Positions 8,487 through 18,751 are shown, counted from the first letter of the stretch. The stretch is DNA of 64,000 bases from Phycisphaerae bacterium (GCA_024102815.1 JAGFJJ010000048.1:310001-374000), one strand, 5' to 3'. Numbers and translations: made by a program. Notes: a model not told the origin generated them from the letters alone.

Positions 8487-10637
8487 TCAGTCGCCAGCCC
8501 CACCCAACGCCTCCCGGCCGAAGCGCATGAAGACCATCGTTCCGCCGAGGAGCACCATCATAAGCATTGAGATCAGGCCGCACTGGGACGCCGCCGGCAC
8601 GGACGGGGCGATGCAGGTGTCGCTATCCTCATCGCAGGTCTGGCCGGGGCAGGGATCGCCGGAGCCCGTGCACGAACCGCTCAGGCAGACGTCGGTCAGC
8701 GTACAGAAGAGGCCATCGTCGCAGGGACCGGTGTTGTCAGCATGCTGGCACGTGCCGTCCAGGCAGGTGTCATCCGTACAGACGTTCTCGTCGTCGCAGT
8801 CGCCGTCGCCGAAGCACTCGGAAAGGACGGTGTCGCGCACGGCGCGGACATAGTTGAAGATGCGGATCGCGTCGCCTTGCGGCCCGTGGCCGAAGGGATA
8901 GTCGGCCGGGTCGCCGTCCTTGAAATCACTGCGCTGGCAGCCGGCGCCGTGCACGTCCTGCCATTGCCCGTCGAGATAGCCCAGCCCGCGTCCGAAGGCA
9001 ACGTAGGCGCCCGACTCACCGCCGCCCATCCAGTTGGCGTGCGTGGTGTTGGCCCAGTAGTAGGGCCAGTCGGCCTGGCCTTCCTCGTTGACAATGGGCG
9101 TGGCGTCGAAGATTGGATCGATGGCGGCCGAGGAGGTCGTGTCGGGCGAGCGGGTGTAGTCGAGGATGCCCTGTAGCTCCTTCACGCTGGGCAGGCGCCA
9201 GTCGGTGTAGCCGGCGAAATTGAGGTTCTCCGCATAGCCCAGCGCGGCCTGCCAGTTGTATCCCACGCCGCTGTCGCCCTGCGTCCACATCAGGCCGGTC
9301 GATCGGTCGGTGACCGTGCCGTTGCCGTTGTCGACGAAGTTGTTCGTGCCGTAGGTCGATGGTCCGCGCACGCACATGACCAGGAAGGTCTTGTCGGTTC
9401 CGGCGATCACGAGCCCGTAGCCCTTGATGCGCCCGTCGGCGAAGTTCACGCCGAAGAGGAGTTCGTCGTCGACCGTCGAGACGTAGAGCGTGCTGGAGGC
9501 ATATTGCGAGTCGATGATGCGCTCGCCCGCGGCCGTGTCGCCGTAGGCGAAGTCGAAGTAGTTCGTGTCGATGAAGGGGACGATGTTCGGGCAGGTGGCG
9601 AAATCGTCGCACCCGCTGGGATCGACGCCGCGGAAGTCGATGAGCGAGTAGAGCTCCTTGATCGTGGGCAGCCGCCAGTCGTCGAATCCACCGAAGGACA
9701 CGGCATTGAGCGTGGCGGGATAAGCCTGAGCCTGCGTCCAGGTGAGCTTGTCGGAGGCGTCGATGTCGTTGTCGCCGTCGGTGTCCGGGCTGCGCTGCCA
9801 GGTCAGGCCGGTGATGTTATCGAGCACGGTCAGGCCGTCGCCGCTGAGCGTGAATGACGGGGCGTTGCCGGCGTACTGCGCATCTTGTCCGTGAAACGCC
9901 GCGCCTGGGTTGGGGCAGGCGATCACAGACGTGTTGTTGTAGCACGTGGTCTGGCCGGTATCGACGATGGGATAGATGTCGTAAGGCAACTGCGTGACGG
10001 TAAGCGTAGCCGTGTTGGACGTGGCCGAGCCGAAGTCGTTGGTCACGACGCATCCATACATGCCGGCGTCAGCCAGGGCCACGGGGTTGATCACGTAGTC
10101 ACTCGCGGTGGCGCCCGAGATGTCCGTGCCGTTCTTCTGCCACTGGTAATCAAGCGGCTCGGTTCCCGATGCCACGACGCTGAATGATGCGAAGCCGTCC
10201 GGCGCTACGGTGAGGGATTGCGGATGCTGGATGATGCTGGGCGGAATGTCGGAGACCGCCGTGACGGTGAATCCGCCGACGAGAGAGAATACGAGCGAAC
10301 CGTTGGGCGTGGTGAAGGAGACGGCGGCGTCTTTGGATCCCGCCGGCTCGCCTGGGGGGATACTGAACACGGCCGTGACGACGTATTGACTGTCGTGGGT
10401 TACGGAGGTTCCGCCAAGGCTGCCAATGGTCACACTGTCGGGCAGGACGCCGGCCGGTGGTGCCGGTGGCGCGTCGGTATCCAGGTTGAACGTCACGACG
10501 AGATTGGTCGTACCCTGCCCTGCGGAGTTCGGACTGACGGACGTGATTTCGTTGGTCGTCTGTGCGAATGTCGCCGTGTTCGCCAGACACAGAACCACAA
10601 GCGCAAGGCTGCGCCCCGCGATGATGGAGTTTCTCAT
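8487..10637 (-). CDS. Secreted DUF1566/Ig-like protein with Cys-rich module and C-terminal sorting-like tail
   Basis: 716 residues from the ATG at 10637, chosen because it gives a clean signal peptide ending near TFAQ; the frame continues further upstream but would run into the next gene. Domain order: an IPT-like segment (about 25-125), an immunoglobulin-like domain (about 130-215, ending DAGMYGCVVTNDFG), two DUF1566/Lcl-type domains (about 275-420 and 445-600, each with the WRLPT/S-KEL motif), an Asp/Cys-rich module with DCDDENVCTDD (about 605-680), and a C-terminal hydrophobic helix preceded by VPAASQCG. The last element resembles the IPTL-CTERM type sorting signal (IPTLSEWG). This suggests export and anchoring at the cell surface. 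Substrate and role are unknown. Confidence 0.75.
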   Translation of the reverse strand: MRNSIIAGRSLALVVLCLANTATFAQTTNEITSVSPNSAGQGTTNLVVTFNLDTDAPPAPPAGVLPDSVTIGSLGGTSVTHDSQYVVTAVFSIPPGEPAGSKDAAVSFTTPNGSLVFSLVGGFTVTAVSDIPPSIIQHPQSLTVAPDGFASFSVVASGTEPLDYQWQKNGTDISGATASDYVINPVALADAGMYGCVVTNDFGSATSNTATLTVTQLPYDIYPIVDTGQTTCYNNTSVIACPNPGAAFHGQDAQYAGNAPSFTLSGDGLTVLDNITGLTWQRSPDTDGDNDIDASDKLTWTQAQAYPATLNAVSFGGFDDWRLPTIKELYSLIDFRGVDPSGCDDFATCPNIVPFIDTNYFDFAYGDTAAGERIIDSQYASSTLYVSTVDDELLFGVNFADGRIKGYGLVIAGTDKTFLVMCVRGPSTYGTNNFVDNGNGTVTDRSTGLMWTQGDSGVGYNWQAALGYAENLNFAGYTDWRLPSVKELQGILDYTRSPDTTSSAAIDPIFDATPIVNEEGQADWPYYWANTTHANWMGGGESGAYVAFGRGLGYLDGQWQDVHGAGCQRSDFKDGDPADYPFGHGPQGDAIRIFNYVRAVRDTVLSECFGDGDCDDENVCTDDTCLDGTCQHADNTGPCDDGLFCTLTDVCLSGSCTGSGDPCPGQTCDEDSDTCIAPSVPAASQCGLISMLMMVLLGGTMVFMRFGREALGGAGD

Positions 10638-10717
10638 GCCTCTTCCCCCTGCTTGAAGGGCCAATTCTCCGGCAAGTCCATTATGCGAGAACCGCGATGT
10701 CGATTCAATCGTGAAAT

Positions 10718-12337
10718 CTAGTCGAGCTCGCAGGTCTCGCCTTCGCGCACGACGCATCCGCGCCAGGCTTCGAAGCAGTTCGTCGTGTTGCCCGTGCTGC
10801 TGATAACCTCGCCGATCATGTGCGTGTTGTTCTCGTCCACGGAGGCGCGGAAGAAGCCGGGGTCGCGATCGGCCTCGAATTGGCCGCCATCGAGCGTCCA
10901 CGTGCCGCGTTCGCCCGCAACGCCGATGCCGTACTCACCGCTCGCGTAGAGGATGAGGCTGTCCCATCCCTTGCTCTCGCGCGTCGTGCAATCCTGATAG
11001 TTGAAGTCCCAGTCTCCGGCCATGGGGGCACTGGGGAAGACGGAAACGGTTACCGGATCGGACAGCACGGAGACCGAGGAGTTGCTCTCGAAGACCTCGC
11101 ACTCGAAGGTGTACTCGCCGATACCGGGGAGCAGCCGCGTGATCTCCACCATCTGCTCGCCCTGAACCTGTGCAGCGGGCAGCATCTTCGCGGGAACGCG
11201 CTGTCGCGGGCCGACGGCGCGAATCTGAAACACCAGGCTCGGCGTATCGACATCGACTGCTTTGCAGGTCAGCACCACGCCGCCTACGCCCTGTCCGCGC
11301 TGGGTGAAGCAGTCGGGGCATGTGTCGGGCACGGCCGTGAACTCGGTGATCCGCGGCGGCTGATTCTCCGGCGGATTGCTGTTGTCGTTGGTGTTGTCAT
11401 TGGAATTGTCATTTGCATTGTCGTTGGTGTTCGAATTGTCCGGCTCTTCCGTCATGCAGCGGAAGCGCTCGCACCAGCCTTCGTCGCATTCGAAGTCATT
11501 GACGCATTCATGCTGACAGGCAGCGTCGCGTTCGAATAGCTCCAGCCCCAATCCCTCGCCACCGGCGATCATGAGCGTGCTGAGGCGCAGCGCCGCAATT
11601 TGCGCAGACTCACATCGCCGCCGCTGCGATGAAGAACTGGGCCATTTGTCGCAATCGGCTGAATAGACACTGACGCCGAGGAATAACCAGGCATTCATTG
11701 TCGCGGCGAGTTCCTGGGCTTCCGTGCTGGCGGTCATGCAGGCATACAACGGGTGCTGCACGACGTATTCATCGGTCCGCCGCGTCTCCGGCACGCCGAG
11801 GTCCTTCATCGCCCCCTGCGTGAATTTGCGAATCCAGAAATCCACGGAGCCGCTCATTCGCTGGGCGCGGAGCATGGATTTGGCATTGGAGAGATCTGCA
11901 AGCGCCGCGTCCAGATCGATGTCGTCCAGGGAGATGTCCACTCCGGAGGCGAATTCGACTCCACCCAGGGTGGCGACGAAGTTGATTGTGTCGTCGGCAT
12001 TGTAGCTGAACGTAACGACGAGGGTGTCCTTGGTGACGGTCGCAGGCCGGCCTTGCTCGTCGAACGCAACGACGATGTGCTCGTCCGAGTTGATGTCCCA
12101 TTCCGTGAATGTGGCCGTGGTCCCGTCGTCGGTGCCCTTGAGCGTCATGGTCGCGTCGCCGCCGACCTCGTCGACGACCAGCAGGGCCGAGCCGTCGGTC
12201 GGAAAGGTGAGTTCGCCTTCGGGCGCGCCCTGGTCATCCGGGTCGCCGTCGGTCGACGGCGTGGTCGAGCACGCCGCCCAGAGCGCCACCGCGACAGCCA
12301 GCCCCGCGGAACCGTATCGCTTTATCGTGTTTCGCAT
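10718..12337 (-). CDS. Probable secreted protein or lipoprotein with NDN-repeat linker
   Basis: 539 residues. An N-terminal signal segment ends at ALWAAC, an imperfect lipobox. A low-complexity linker of Asn-Asp-Asn units (about residues 300-322) separates the N-terminal half from a C-terminal beta-rich half. Just before the linker is a short Cys-rich motif (CQHECVNDFECDEGWCERF). Such NDN linkers are common in planctomycete exported proteins. The two halves have no family I recognise; the C-terminal ~90 residues have the look of a small beta-barrel (GTWTLDGGQFEADRDP). It lies 80 bases upstream of the DUF1566 protein gene on the same strand and may be co-transcribed with it. Confidence 0.65.
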   Translation of the reverse strand: MRNTIKRYGSAGLAVAVALWAACSTTPSTDGDPDDQGAPEGELTFPTDGSALLVVDEVGGDATMTLKGTDDGTTATFTEWDINSDEHIVVAFDEQGRPATVTKDTLVVTFSYNADDTINFVATLGGVEFASGVDISLDDIDLDAALADLSNAKSMLRAQRMSGSVDFWIRKFTQGAMKDLGVPETRRTDEYVVQHPLYACMTASTEAQELAATMNAWLFLGVSVYSADCDKWPSSSSQRRRCESAQIAALRLSTLMIAGGEGLGLELFERDAACQHECVNDFECDEGWCERFRCMTEEPDNSNTNDNANDNSNDNTNDNSNPPENQPPRITEFTAVPDTCPDCFTQRGQGVGGVVLTCKAVDVDTPSLVFQIRAVGPRQRVPAKMLPAAQVQGEQMVEITRLLPGIGEYTFECEVFESNSSVSVLSDPVTVSVFPSAPMAGDWDFNYQDCTTRESKGWDSLILYASGEYGIGVAGERGTWTLDGGQFEADRDPGFFRASVDENNTHMIGEVISSTGNTTNCFEAWRGCVVREGETCELD

Positions 12338-12577
12338 GGTCTCCCTCGATTTCTTGCCCCAAGGTCCTCACGGCAGAAGCTTCGCCCACTTCTGAATGTC
12401 CTATCGTCAGGCGCGCGGTGCGGCATCAAGGATATCCGTTAAGACGTCTAACCCAATCGACTTGCGGAAGGGGCTCGGCTTGACAACCATCGCCCAGGGG
12501 CGGAATCTGCCGCCCGAGCACACGGGGCGGGGCGAAGGTCCGCGCCGCGCCGGTTTCCGTTGGAGGTTGTGCAGATC

Positions 12578-13312
12578 ATGAAGCGATCCCCGGCAGGCAT
12601 CACTCTGATGGCAATCGCAGCGATGGGAGCCGGTTGCACACATTCCGGGCAGCGGACAACCAGCGGAGCGTACTCCGCGGCTGAAAGCCGGCCGGGGTCA
12701 TCGGCGGCGATGCAATGGAGCTTCGACGATCTCGCGCCGGGCAAGCTTCCCCCGCACTGGGTCGTGGCCGAGACGCGTCCGACGCGCGACCTGGCCCGGT
12801 GGGAGGTCGCGGTCGATCCGGCCGCGGCGTCGGGTAAGCAGGTCCTGTCTCTTCTGGAAACGAACAGCGAGAGTCCGACATTCAATCTGGCGATCGCCAA
12901 CGATACGTCCTTTAAGAACCTCGAGCTCTCCGTAAAGGTCAAGGCGGTCAGGGGAGAGATTGACCAGGGCGGCGGCCCCATCTGGCGATGCAAGGACGCC
13001 AACAATTACTACATCGCCCGCATCAACCCGTTGGAAAACAACTACCGCGTCTACAAGGTGGTCGGCGGGCAGCGGAAGGAGCTCGGGTCGGTCAACACGA
13101 TGCTCGAGGCGGGACGATGGTACACGCTCGGCGTGACCATGCGCGGCAGCCGAATCGAGTGCACGCTGGACGGCAAGCGCCGGCTGATCGCGGACGACCG
13201 TGCCTTGCCGGATGCGGGACGAATCGGTCTGTGGACCAAGGCCGACGCGGCCACCTCGTTCGACGACTTACACGTTCGTGCCTTTGACCAAGTTGCCTCA
13301 GCGCCGCACTAG
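12578..13312 (+). CDS. Lipoprotein with DUF1080/LamG-like domain
   Basis: 244 residues from the ATG at 12578 (MKRSPAG), which yields a lipoprotein signal with the lipobox AMGAGC at the expected position; an upstream ATG at 12560 is in frame but adds nothing hydrophobic. The body (about 50-240) is a concanavalin-like beta sandwich: FDDLAPGKLP, GGPIWRCKDANNYYIARINP, YTLGVTMRGSRIECTLDG and GRIGLWTKADAATSFDD. This pattern is typical of the DUF1080/LamG group, which binds or processes carbohydrates. Exact substrate is unknown. It probably sits in a periplasmic membrane leaflet. Confidence 0.7.
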   Translation: MKRSPAGITLMAIAAMGAGCTHSGQRTTSGAYSAAESRPGSSAAMQWSFDDLAPGKLPPHWVVAETRPTRDLARWEVAVDPAAASGKQVLSLLETNSESPTFNLAIANDTSFKNLELSVKVKAVRGEIDQGGGPIWRCKDANNYYIARINPLENNYRVYKVVGGQRKELGSVNTMLEAGRWYTLGVTMRGSRIECTLDGKRRLIADDRALPDAGRIGLWTKADAATSFDDLHVRAFDQVASAPH

Positions 13313-13511
13313 GGCTTCCGCGGACAGATTTCCGGACAGACGCCGAAATGTGTTGCCGCCCGGCGAAGTCATCCATACTATCCCCCGCCCACGGCGAAAC
13401 GGTCACGCCGGGGCTTCCCTGCATCGAATGGATTGACCGAGGCGCTCATCGCCCGCGACGACAGGGCCGCCGCCCTCGCCGGCCGGGCGATGTCCACCCT
13501 CAAAGCGTTCC

Positions 13512-14738
13512 ATGAAAAAAGTCCTTGTTTTCTCGATTCTTCTGGTTCTCGGCCTGGCGGGATCGCAGTTGCTTCCCTCGCTGGTTGGCGACGCCTACAA
13601 ACCTCTCCAGGATGCCATCCGATTCCTGACGATGGTCGGGCTGTCATTCATCATGATTCACGTCGGGTACGAGTTCGAGATCGACAAGTCCCGACTGCGC
13701 CAATACGGGTGGGATTACGTCGTCGCGGCGACGGCGGCGGCGTTTCCGTGGGTCTTCTGCTGCCTTTACTTCATCTTCGTCATGCTGCCGAGCGAGATCT
13801 GGTCCTCCTGGCCCATCTGGAAGGAATCGCTGCTGGCGTCGCGGTTTGCGGCACCGACCTCGGCCGGCGTGCTCTTCAGCATGCTGGCGGCCGCCGGACT
13901 CAGCGCCACCTGGGTGTTTCGCAAGGCGCGGATACTGGCCATCTTCGACGACCTGGACACCGTTCTGCTGATGATTCCGCTGAAGATGGCTATGGTCGGT
14001 CCGCGCTGGCAGCTTGGCGTGATCATCCTGATCATGGGCGTGCTGCTCTGGATCGGATTCCGCTGGCTCCACCGGGTTCGCATGCCCGTCTCCTGGCCCT
14101 GGGTGCTGGGGTATTCGGCGGCAATCGCCGGTGCTTCGGAGATCATCTATCGCTTCAGCAAATTCTTCGACGATACGGTGCCCATCCACATCGAGGTATT
14201 GCTGCCCGCCTTCGTGTTGGGCTGCATCATGGCTCATCCCAAGGGGCAGGATCCGCACGCCGATGACAGCCGCGAGGGCCACCAGGAAGGTCCTGAATCA
14301 CCCGAGGAGCAGAAGGTCTCGACCATCATCTCCGCGGTGTTCATGGTTCTGGTGGGGCTTTCCATGCCGCTGTTCCTGGGCAGCGCGTCCTCGGAGGCGA
14401 AGGCCTCCGTCTCGGCCAGTGCCCTCACAACAGCCACGCCGGCGATGAGCGCCGCGCAAATCGCCCTGCACGTGCTGCTCATCACCGTGATTGCCAACCT
14501 GGGGAAGATGTTCTGTGTTCTGTGCTACCGGCGCGAGGCGTCGCTTCGGGAGCGCCTGGCGGTCGCCATCGGCATGTGGCCTCGCGGCGAGGTCGGTGCC
14601 GGAGTCCTCGTCCTGTCCCTTTCCTACGGCATCGGCGGTCCCGTTGTGGTCGTCGCCATGCTGTCACTGGCGGTGAATCTGCTCCTGACCGGCGTGTTTA
14701 TCTGGTTTATCAAGAAGCTCCTTCGCACGGCGGCTTGA
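13512..14738 (+). CDS. Cation:proton antiporter (CPA2/Kef-like)
   Basis: 408 residues with about ten hydrophobic segments across the length. The conserved family features are the paired acids in ILAIFDDLDTVLL (around residue 147), where the two aspartates carry ions, and the FAAPTSAGVL segment before it. The C-terminal half includes GMWPRGEVGAGVLVLSLSYG, matching the conserved helix of this family. It exchanges Na+ or K+ for protons across the inner membrane. A charged cytoplasmic loop lies near residues 240-270. There is no regulatory RCK domain. Confidence 0.8.
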   Translation: MKKVLVFSILLVLGLAGSQLLPSLVGDAYKPLQDAIRFLTMVGLSFIMIHVGYEFEIDKSRLRQYGWDYVVAATAAAFPWVFCCLYFIFVMLPSEIWSSWPIWKESLLASRFAAPTSAGVLFSMLAAAGLSATWVFRKARILAIFDDLDTVLLMIPLKMAMVGPRWQLGVIILIMGVLLWIGFRWLHRVRMPVSWPWVLGYSAAIAGASEIIYRFSKFFDDTVPIHIEVLLPAFVLGCIMAHPKGQDPHADDSREGHQEGPESPEEQKVSTIISAVFMVLVGLSMPLFLGSASSEAKASVSASALTTATPAMSAAQIALHVLLITVIANLGKMFCVLCYRREASLRERLAVAIGMWPRGEVGAGVLVLSLSYGIGGPVVVVAMLSLAVNLLLTGVFIWFIKKLLRTAA

Positions 14739-14844
14739 GCGATGCAGACCCGTTCGTGGAGTGGTTTCGCCTGCGGAAACAGATTATCGGCCTTTCGCGA
14801 CGGTGGTTCGGCTACGGCCCCAGAGCGACTGCCCGAAAGGGTGG

Positions 14845-14873
14845 TTGGTATCGGTCGTATTCTCCGCTAGAAT
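14845..14873 (+). promoter_or_regulatory. Sigma-70-like promoter of the Cys-rich/TSP3 protein
   Basis: TTGGTA at 14845-14850 and TAGAAT at 14868-14873 are separated by 17 bases, a good vegetative promoter match. It would give a leader of about 140 bases before the GTG at 15019. Confidence 0.55.
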
Positions 14874-15018
14874 CGGGGCCTGTCGGGCCGGGAGCTGTCT
14901 AAACCAACCCGTCTGATTCTTCACGGAAACGCGGAAAGCGTTCGCCTCGTTGACATTCTGCGCACGGCCTGCTTGCCTGTCGGCGACGGCCGGTCGCCGA
15001 CCATTGGGAGAGAACATC

Positions 15019-17271
15019 GTGAGAAGCCACCCCACACACCTGTACGCTCCGACCATTCTGTCGGCGGCGATCGTCGTAACGCTCGCCGGCGCAGCGTTCG
15101 CCCAAGAGTGCCAAAACCAGCTCGAGATCGACGTCTGCAAGGCCGGTTGCACGGCAACGGGCGCCGTTTGCGGCGGACTCTGCGACTTTGCCGGCGGAAC
15201 GTGCTGGCTGGGATGCCAGGCGGCTTTCGGCACGTGCGATCTGGGCTGCGATGCGTGCAATGCCGGTTGCGACGTGTGCTGCTTCCTGGGCACGTGCAAT
15301 TGCAGCGATTGCCGCGCGGACTGCAACGCCTGTCAGCGGTCCTGTGACAATGCTCGCGATGACTGCGAAAACGGCTGCATGCTCGATTGCAGCGGTTGCA
15401 TGCTAAACTGCGAGCGGGACTGTCAGAGCATCTGCCGCCCCTACCGGAAAATCGGCGAGGGCTGCGACCCCATCTTCAATCGCTGCGAAGACGGATTGAC
15501 CTGCTGGCCGTTCATTTTCCAGTGCTTCCCCGCAGAAAATGATAACCTCTATTCGGATGAAGACTGCCTCAAGTTATACAGCAAGGACCTTCACGAAACG
15601 GCAATGAACCTGGGAAATGCCCAGTCGTATGGAACGAGTGGCGCCGCGGCCGTGGGGCTCGGTGAAACGCTGGAAACGGGAACCGTCTACGGTCCGTACG
15701 GGGACTACGGGTGCTACTACACGACGTGCCTGGGCGGGGCGACAAACGTTACCGTCAGTCTCGCCGCATGCTCGGGCCTCTATCTCTCCTATGACGATTT
15801 CAAGGGCGAGTCCATTGCGTTTGTCGAAGGAGTCGGCGAGATCGTCGGGTTCGCGACGGCCCAAGTCATCAATCCGAGCGGGGATCTCATCGGTACATTC
15901 GATTGCGTGTCGATCGAGGCGAGCATCTTGCCGATCGACGCCGGCGTCTACGACTGCACGACCATTGTAAACACCGTGGGATATCGCGAGCCGGGCACCG
16001 ACGTTCTCGTTCCCGTAACCAACAACCCGCCGCAGGCCCTGTGTCGGGATCGGGTGGTTTGCGCCAGTCCCGTGACCTGCGTCGCGAGTCCCAGCATCGA
16101 CCACGGCACGGTCGATCCCGATGGCGATACGGTCATGATCGTGCAGGATCCCCCCGGTCCGTACGGCATCGGCGAGCGCCTCGTGACGCTGGTGGCCACG
16201 GACCCCGATCTGGCGTCGGACACGTGCACGGGGACGGTGACCGTCGAAGACTGTGATCCGCCCTTCATTACCTGCCCGGATGACATCACCGTGGACTGCG
16301 AAAGCGATTCCCAGGCGGTGGTCGATCCCGGCTCGCCGGAGGTTGCTGACTGTTCTGAATTTACAGTCATGTCGCCTCAGAAGCGGAGCTTCCCCGCCGG
16401 TACGACCGAAGTCGTTCACACCGCGAAGGACATCTTCGGCAACAAGAGCTTCTGCCGCCAGAAGATCACCGTGGAACTGCCTGATTCTGACGGCGACCGA
16501 ATCCCCGACTGTAATGATCTTTGTCCGACGGTTACTGCCTTGTCTCCTACGGGGTGTCCCGGCATCTGCCTGGATCCGGAGGCCGACGGTGTGTGTTCCG
16601 CGACGGACAATTGCCCTCGGGTCTTCAATCCCGAGCAGCTTGATGCCGACGGCGACGGCTTCGGCGATGCGTGCGACGAATGTCCCGATGATGCGGGAAA
16701 AAACCTCCCCGGGATTTGCGGGTGCGGCGTGGCCGATACCGACACCGACGGCGACGGCATCGCAAACTGCACCGATCAGTGTCCGGGTACGGCCGCTGGC
16801 GTCCTCGTCGATGCCGCCGGCTGTCCGGTCGAACCTGAGCCGCCTCAGCCCCTTCCCGACGCCGACGGCGACGGCGTGAGTGACGACGCGGACGCCTGTC
16901 CCGATACGCCGGCCGGTGAAGCGGTGGACGAAGTCGGCTGTCCGCTCGAACCGGAGCCGCCGCAGGTGCTTGACGCCGACGGCGACGGTGTGTCCGACGA
17001 GATGGACGACTGCCCGGACACCCCCGCCAATACCGCCGTTGACGAAGTCGGGTGCCCGCTTCCCGCGGATTCCGACGGGGACGGTGTCGCCGACGCCGAG
17101 GATGCCTGTCCGGATACGCCGGCGGGAACGAGCGTGAACGCCGCGGGCTGCCCGCAGGGCATTGGACGGCTGCCCTTCCCCTTCATGTGCGGGAGCATGG
17201 GCATGATCGGATGGGCGTTCCTGGGGCTGGGGCTGACGACGCTGGCCCTGGCGCGACGAAGACCGATCTGA
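15019..17271 (+). CDS. Cys-rich surface protein with thrombospondin type 3 repeats
   Basis: 750 residues from the GTG at 15019, preceded by GGGAGAG at a suitable distance; the ATG at 14950 would put the hydrophobic segment too far inside. A signal peptide ends near AFAQ. Residues ~30-140 are packed with cysteines in short repeats (CxxGC, CxxDC). Beyond a beta-rich middle with a HYR-like segment (CPDDITVDCES), residues ~490-715 contain calcium-binding thrombospondin-3 repeats of the DADGDGVSDDADACPDTP kind, at least six. The C-terminus (about 720-750) is a hydrophobic helix followed by RRR, a sorting or anchoring signal. It is predicted to be secreted and surface attached, with calcium stabilisation. 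The function is unknown. Confidence 0.75.
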   Translation: MRSHPTHLYAPTILSAAIVVTLAGAAFAQECQNQLEIDVCKAGCTATGAVCGGLCDFAGGTCWLGCQAAFGTCDLGCDACNAGCDVCCFLGTCNCSDCRADCNACQRSCDNARDDCENGCMLDCSGCMLNCERDCQSICRPYRKIGEGCDPIFNRCEDGLTCWPFIFQCFPAENDNLYSDEDCLKLYSKDLHETAMNLGNAQSYGTSGAAAVGLGETLETGTVYGPYGDYGCYYTTCLGGATNVTVSLAACSGLYLSYDDFKGESIAFVEGVGEIVGFATAQVINPSGDLIGTFDCVSIEASILPIDAGVYDCTTIVNTVGYREPGTDVLVPVTNNPPQALCRDRVVCASPVTCVASPSIDHGTVDPDGDTVMIVQDPPGPYGIGERLVTLVATDPDLASDTCTGTVTVEDCDPPFITCPDDITVDCESDSQAVVDPGSPEVADCSEFTVMSPQKRSFPAGTTEVVHTAKDIFGNKSFCRQKITVELPDSDGDRIPDCNDLCPTVTALSPTGCPGICLDPEADGVCSATDNCPRVFNPEQLDADGDGFGDACDECPDDAGKNLPGICGCGVADTDTDGDGIANCTDQCPGTAAGVLVDAAGCPVEPEPPQPLPDADGDGVSDDADACPDTPAGEAVDEVGCPLEPEPPQVLDADGDGVSDEMDDCPDTPANTAVDEVGCPLPADSDGDGVADAEDACPDTPAGTSVNAAGCPQGIGRLPFPFMCGSMGMIGWAFLGLGLTTLALARRRPI

Positions 17272-17403
17272 CAGGCTGGTCCTTTCGAATCAGACGGATT
17301 CCTCCGCGTTCGCGCGATTGCCGCGCGCCGAACAAACGGGTAGCTTGCGACGGCTGTGGCAGGCCTGCGCCCGTTCGGTGCTGCGTTTTCCGGAGGAATC
17401 TCC

Positions 17404-18156
17404 ATGCGAACTCCGCTTATTGCCGGCAACTGGAAGATGCACAAGACGCTCCGCGAAGCGCAGGAGCTTTCCGGAGCGATCCGGGAGGGGCTGCAAGATG
17501 TTCGCGGCGTGGACGTGCTTCTCTGTCCGCCGTTTCCGTATCTCTTGCCGGTGGGCGAGGCGGTTTCGGGATCGCCCATTCTTCTCGGTGCCCAGAACGT
17601 TCATGAGGAGCCGCAGGGGGCGTTCACGGGTGAAGTTTCTGTTTCCATGCTCGTGGACGCAGGGTGCAAGTACGTGATTATCGGACACAGCGAGCGCCGG
17701 CATGTCTTCGGTGAAAGCGGACATCGCCTGGCCAAAAAGGTCCGGGCGGCCGTAAGTGGTGGACTGAACGTCATTTACTGCGTCGGCGAGACGCTGGAGG
17801 AGCGCGAGGCGGAGCAGACCAACGGCGTGATCCACCGCCAGTTGGAAGAGGTTGTTGCCAAGGACGTGCCGATCGAGCGGCTCACCATTGCCTACGAGCC
17901 GGTCTGGGCCATCGGAACAGGCAAAAACGCCACGCCGTCCCAGGCCCAGGACGTTCACGCGTTTATCCGCCCGCATCTGGCGGGGGTTTACGGGGCGGCT
18001 GGAGCGGATAAAATTCGCATCCTTTACGGCGGAAGTGTTAAACCAGGGAATGCTGCGGATCTCCTTTCGCAGCCGGACATTGACGGGGCGCTGGTTGGGG
18101 GCGCCTGTCTGGTAGCCGCCGACTTTCTCGCTATCATATCCGCAGCGCGGCCGTGA
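17404..18156 (+). CDS. tpiA: Triosephosphate isomerase
   Basis: 250 residues. Interconverts dihydroxyacetone phosphate and glyceraldehyde-3-phosphate in glycolysis. All catalytic residues are visible: NWKMHK (Lys11), GHSERR (His95), and the glutamate of AYEPVWAIGTGK near 165. The phosphate-binding loop LYGGSVKPGNA is near residue 210. Start chosen at the ATG 17404 because GGAGGAAT lies just upstream and MRTPLIAGNWKMHK fits the family. First gene of a run extending to coaB. Confidence 0.97.
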   Translation: MRTPLIAGNWKMHKTLREAQELSGAIREGLQDVRGVDVLLCPPFPYLLPVGEAVSGSPILLGAQNVHEEPQGAFTGEVSVSMLVDAGCKYVIIGHSERRHVFGESGHRLAKKVRAAVSGGLNVIYCVGETLEEREAEQTNGVIHRQLEEVVAKDVPIERLTIAYEPVWAIGTGKNATPSQAQDVHAFIRPHLAGVYGAAGADKIRILYGGSVKPGNAADLLSQPDIDGALVGGACLVAADFLAIISAARP

Positions 18157-18205
18157 TGCGCGCCGGACCCGCCATCTGGCGGGTATTTCACAACGAGGAC
18201 GAGGC

Positions 18206-18751
18206 ATGTTGATTCTTGCGGAAATGACGTGGACACAGTGGTTTCTGGCCGGGTTGATCATCACCTCCTGCGTGTTGCTGATGGTCGTCATCCTGCTTCA
18301 GAAGGGACGTGGCGAGGGTCTGGCCGGGGCGCTCGGCGGTGGAGGCGGCGGAGCGTTCGGCTCCAAGACAGGCGACATGTTCACCTGGGTGACGGTCGTG
18401 CTGGCCTCGATCGTCCTGCTGCTTTCGGTGGTGTCGAACTTCGCGTTTGATCCGACCCGAGGGCGCGAGGCCGCCGCGACAGCGCCCGCTCCGGAGCAAC
18501 CGGCACAATCGCCAACGCCGGCGCCGATGACCGTTCCGATTACGGTCAATGAGAACGGCAACATTGAGATGCCGCCGGGCATGGAAGGCGTGCTGAACGT
18601 AACCACCGATGCGGGCAAGGCCCCGCCTGCTGAGCAGAAGACCCCGGCCGCTTCGGGGTCGGCGCCGGCAGAGGAGACGCCCAAGGACAGCGCCGGCACA
18701 CCCGCGCCGCAGGAAGAGCCCAAGAAGCCGGAGGGCGGCACCGCTCCATGA
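18206..18751 (+). CDS. secG: Preprotein translocase subunit SecG
   Basis: 181 residues. SecG is part of the SecYEG channel in the inner membrane. The N-terminal half has the two typical helices (about 10-32 and 60-82) with the conserved loop LLQKGRGEGLAGALGGGGGGAFGSKTGD shortened here to its key parts QKGRGEGL and FGSKTGD. Unlike compact SecG proteins it has a long Pro/Ala/Glu-rich C-terminal tail of about 95 residues, which is common in planctomycetes. The stop overlaps the ATG of yicC by four bases. Confidence 0.9.
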   Translation: MLILAEMTWTQWFLAGLIITSCVLLMVVILLQKGRGEGLAGALGGGGGGAFGSKTGDMFTWVTVVLASIVLLLSVVSNFAFDPTRGREAAATAPAPEQPAQSPTPAPMTVPITVNENGNIEMPPGMEGVLNVTTDAGKAPPAEQKTPAASGSAPAEETPKDSAGTPAPQEEPKKPEGGTAP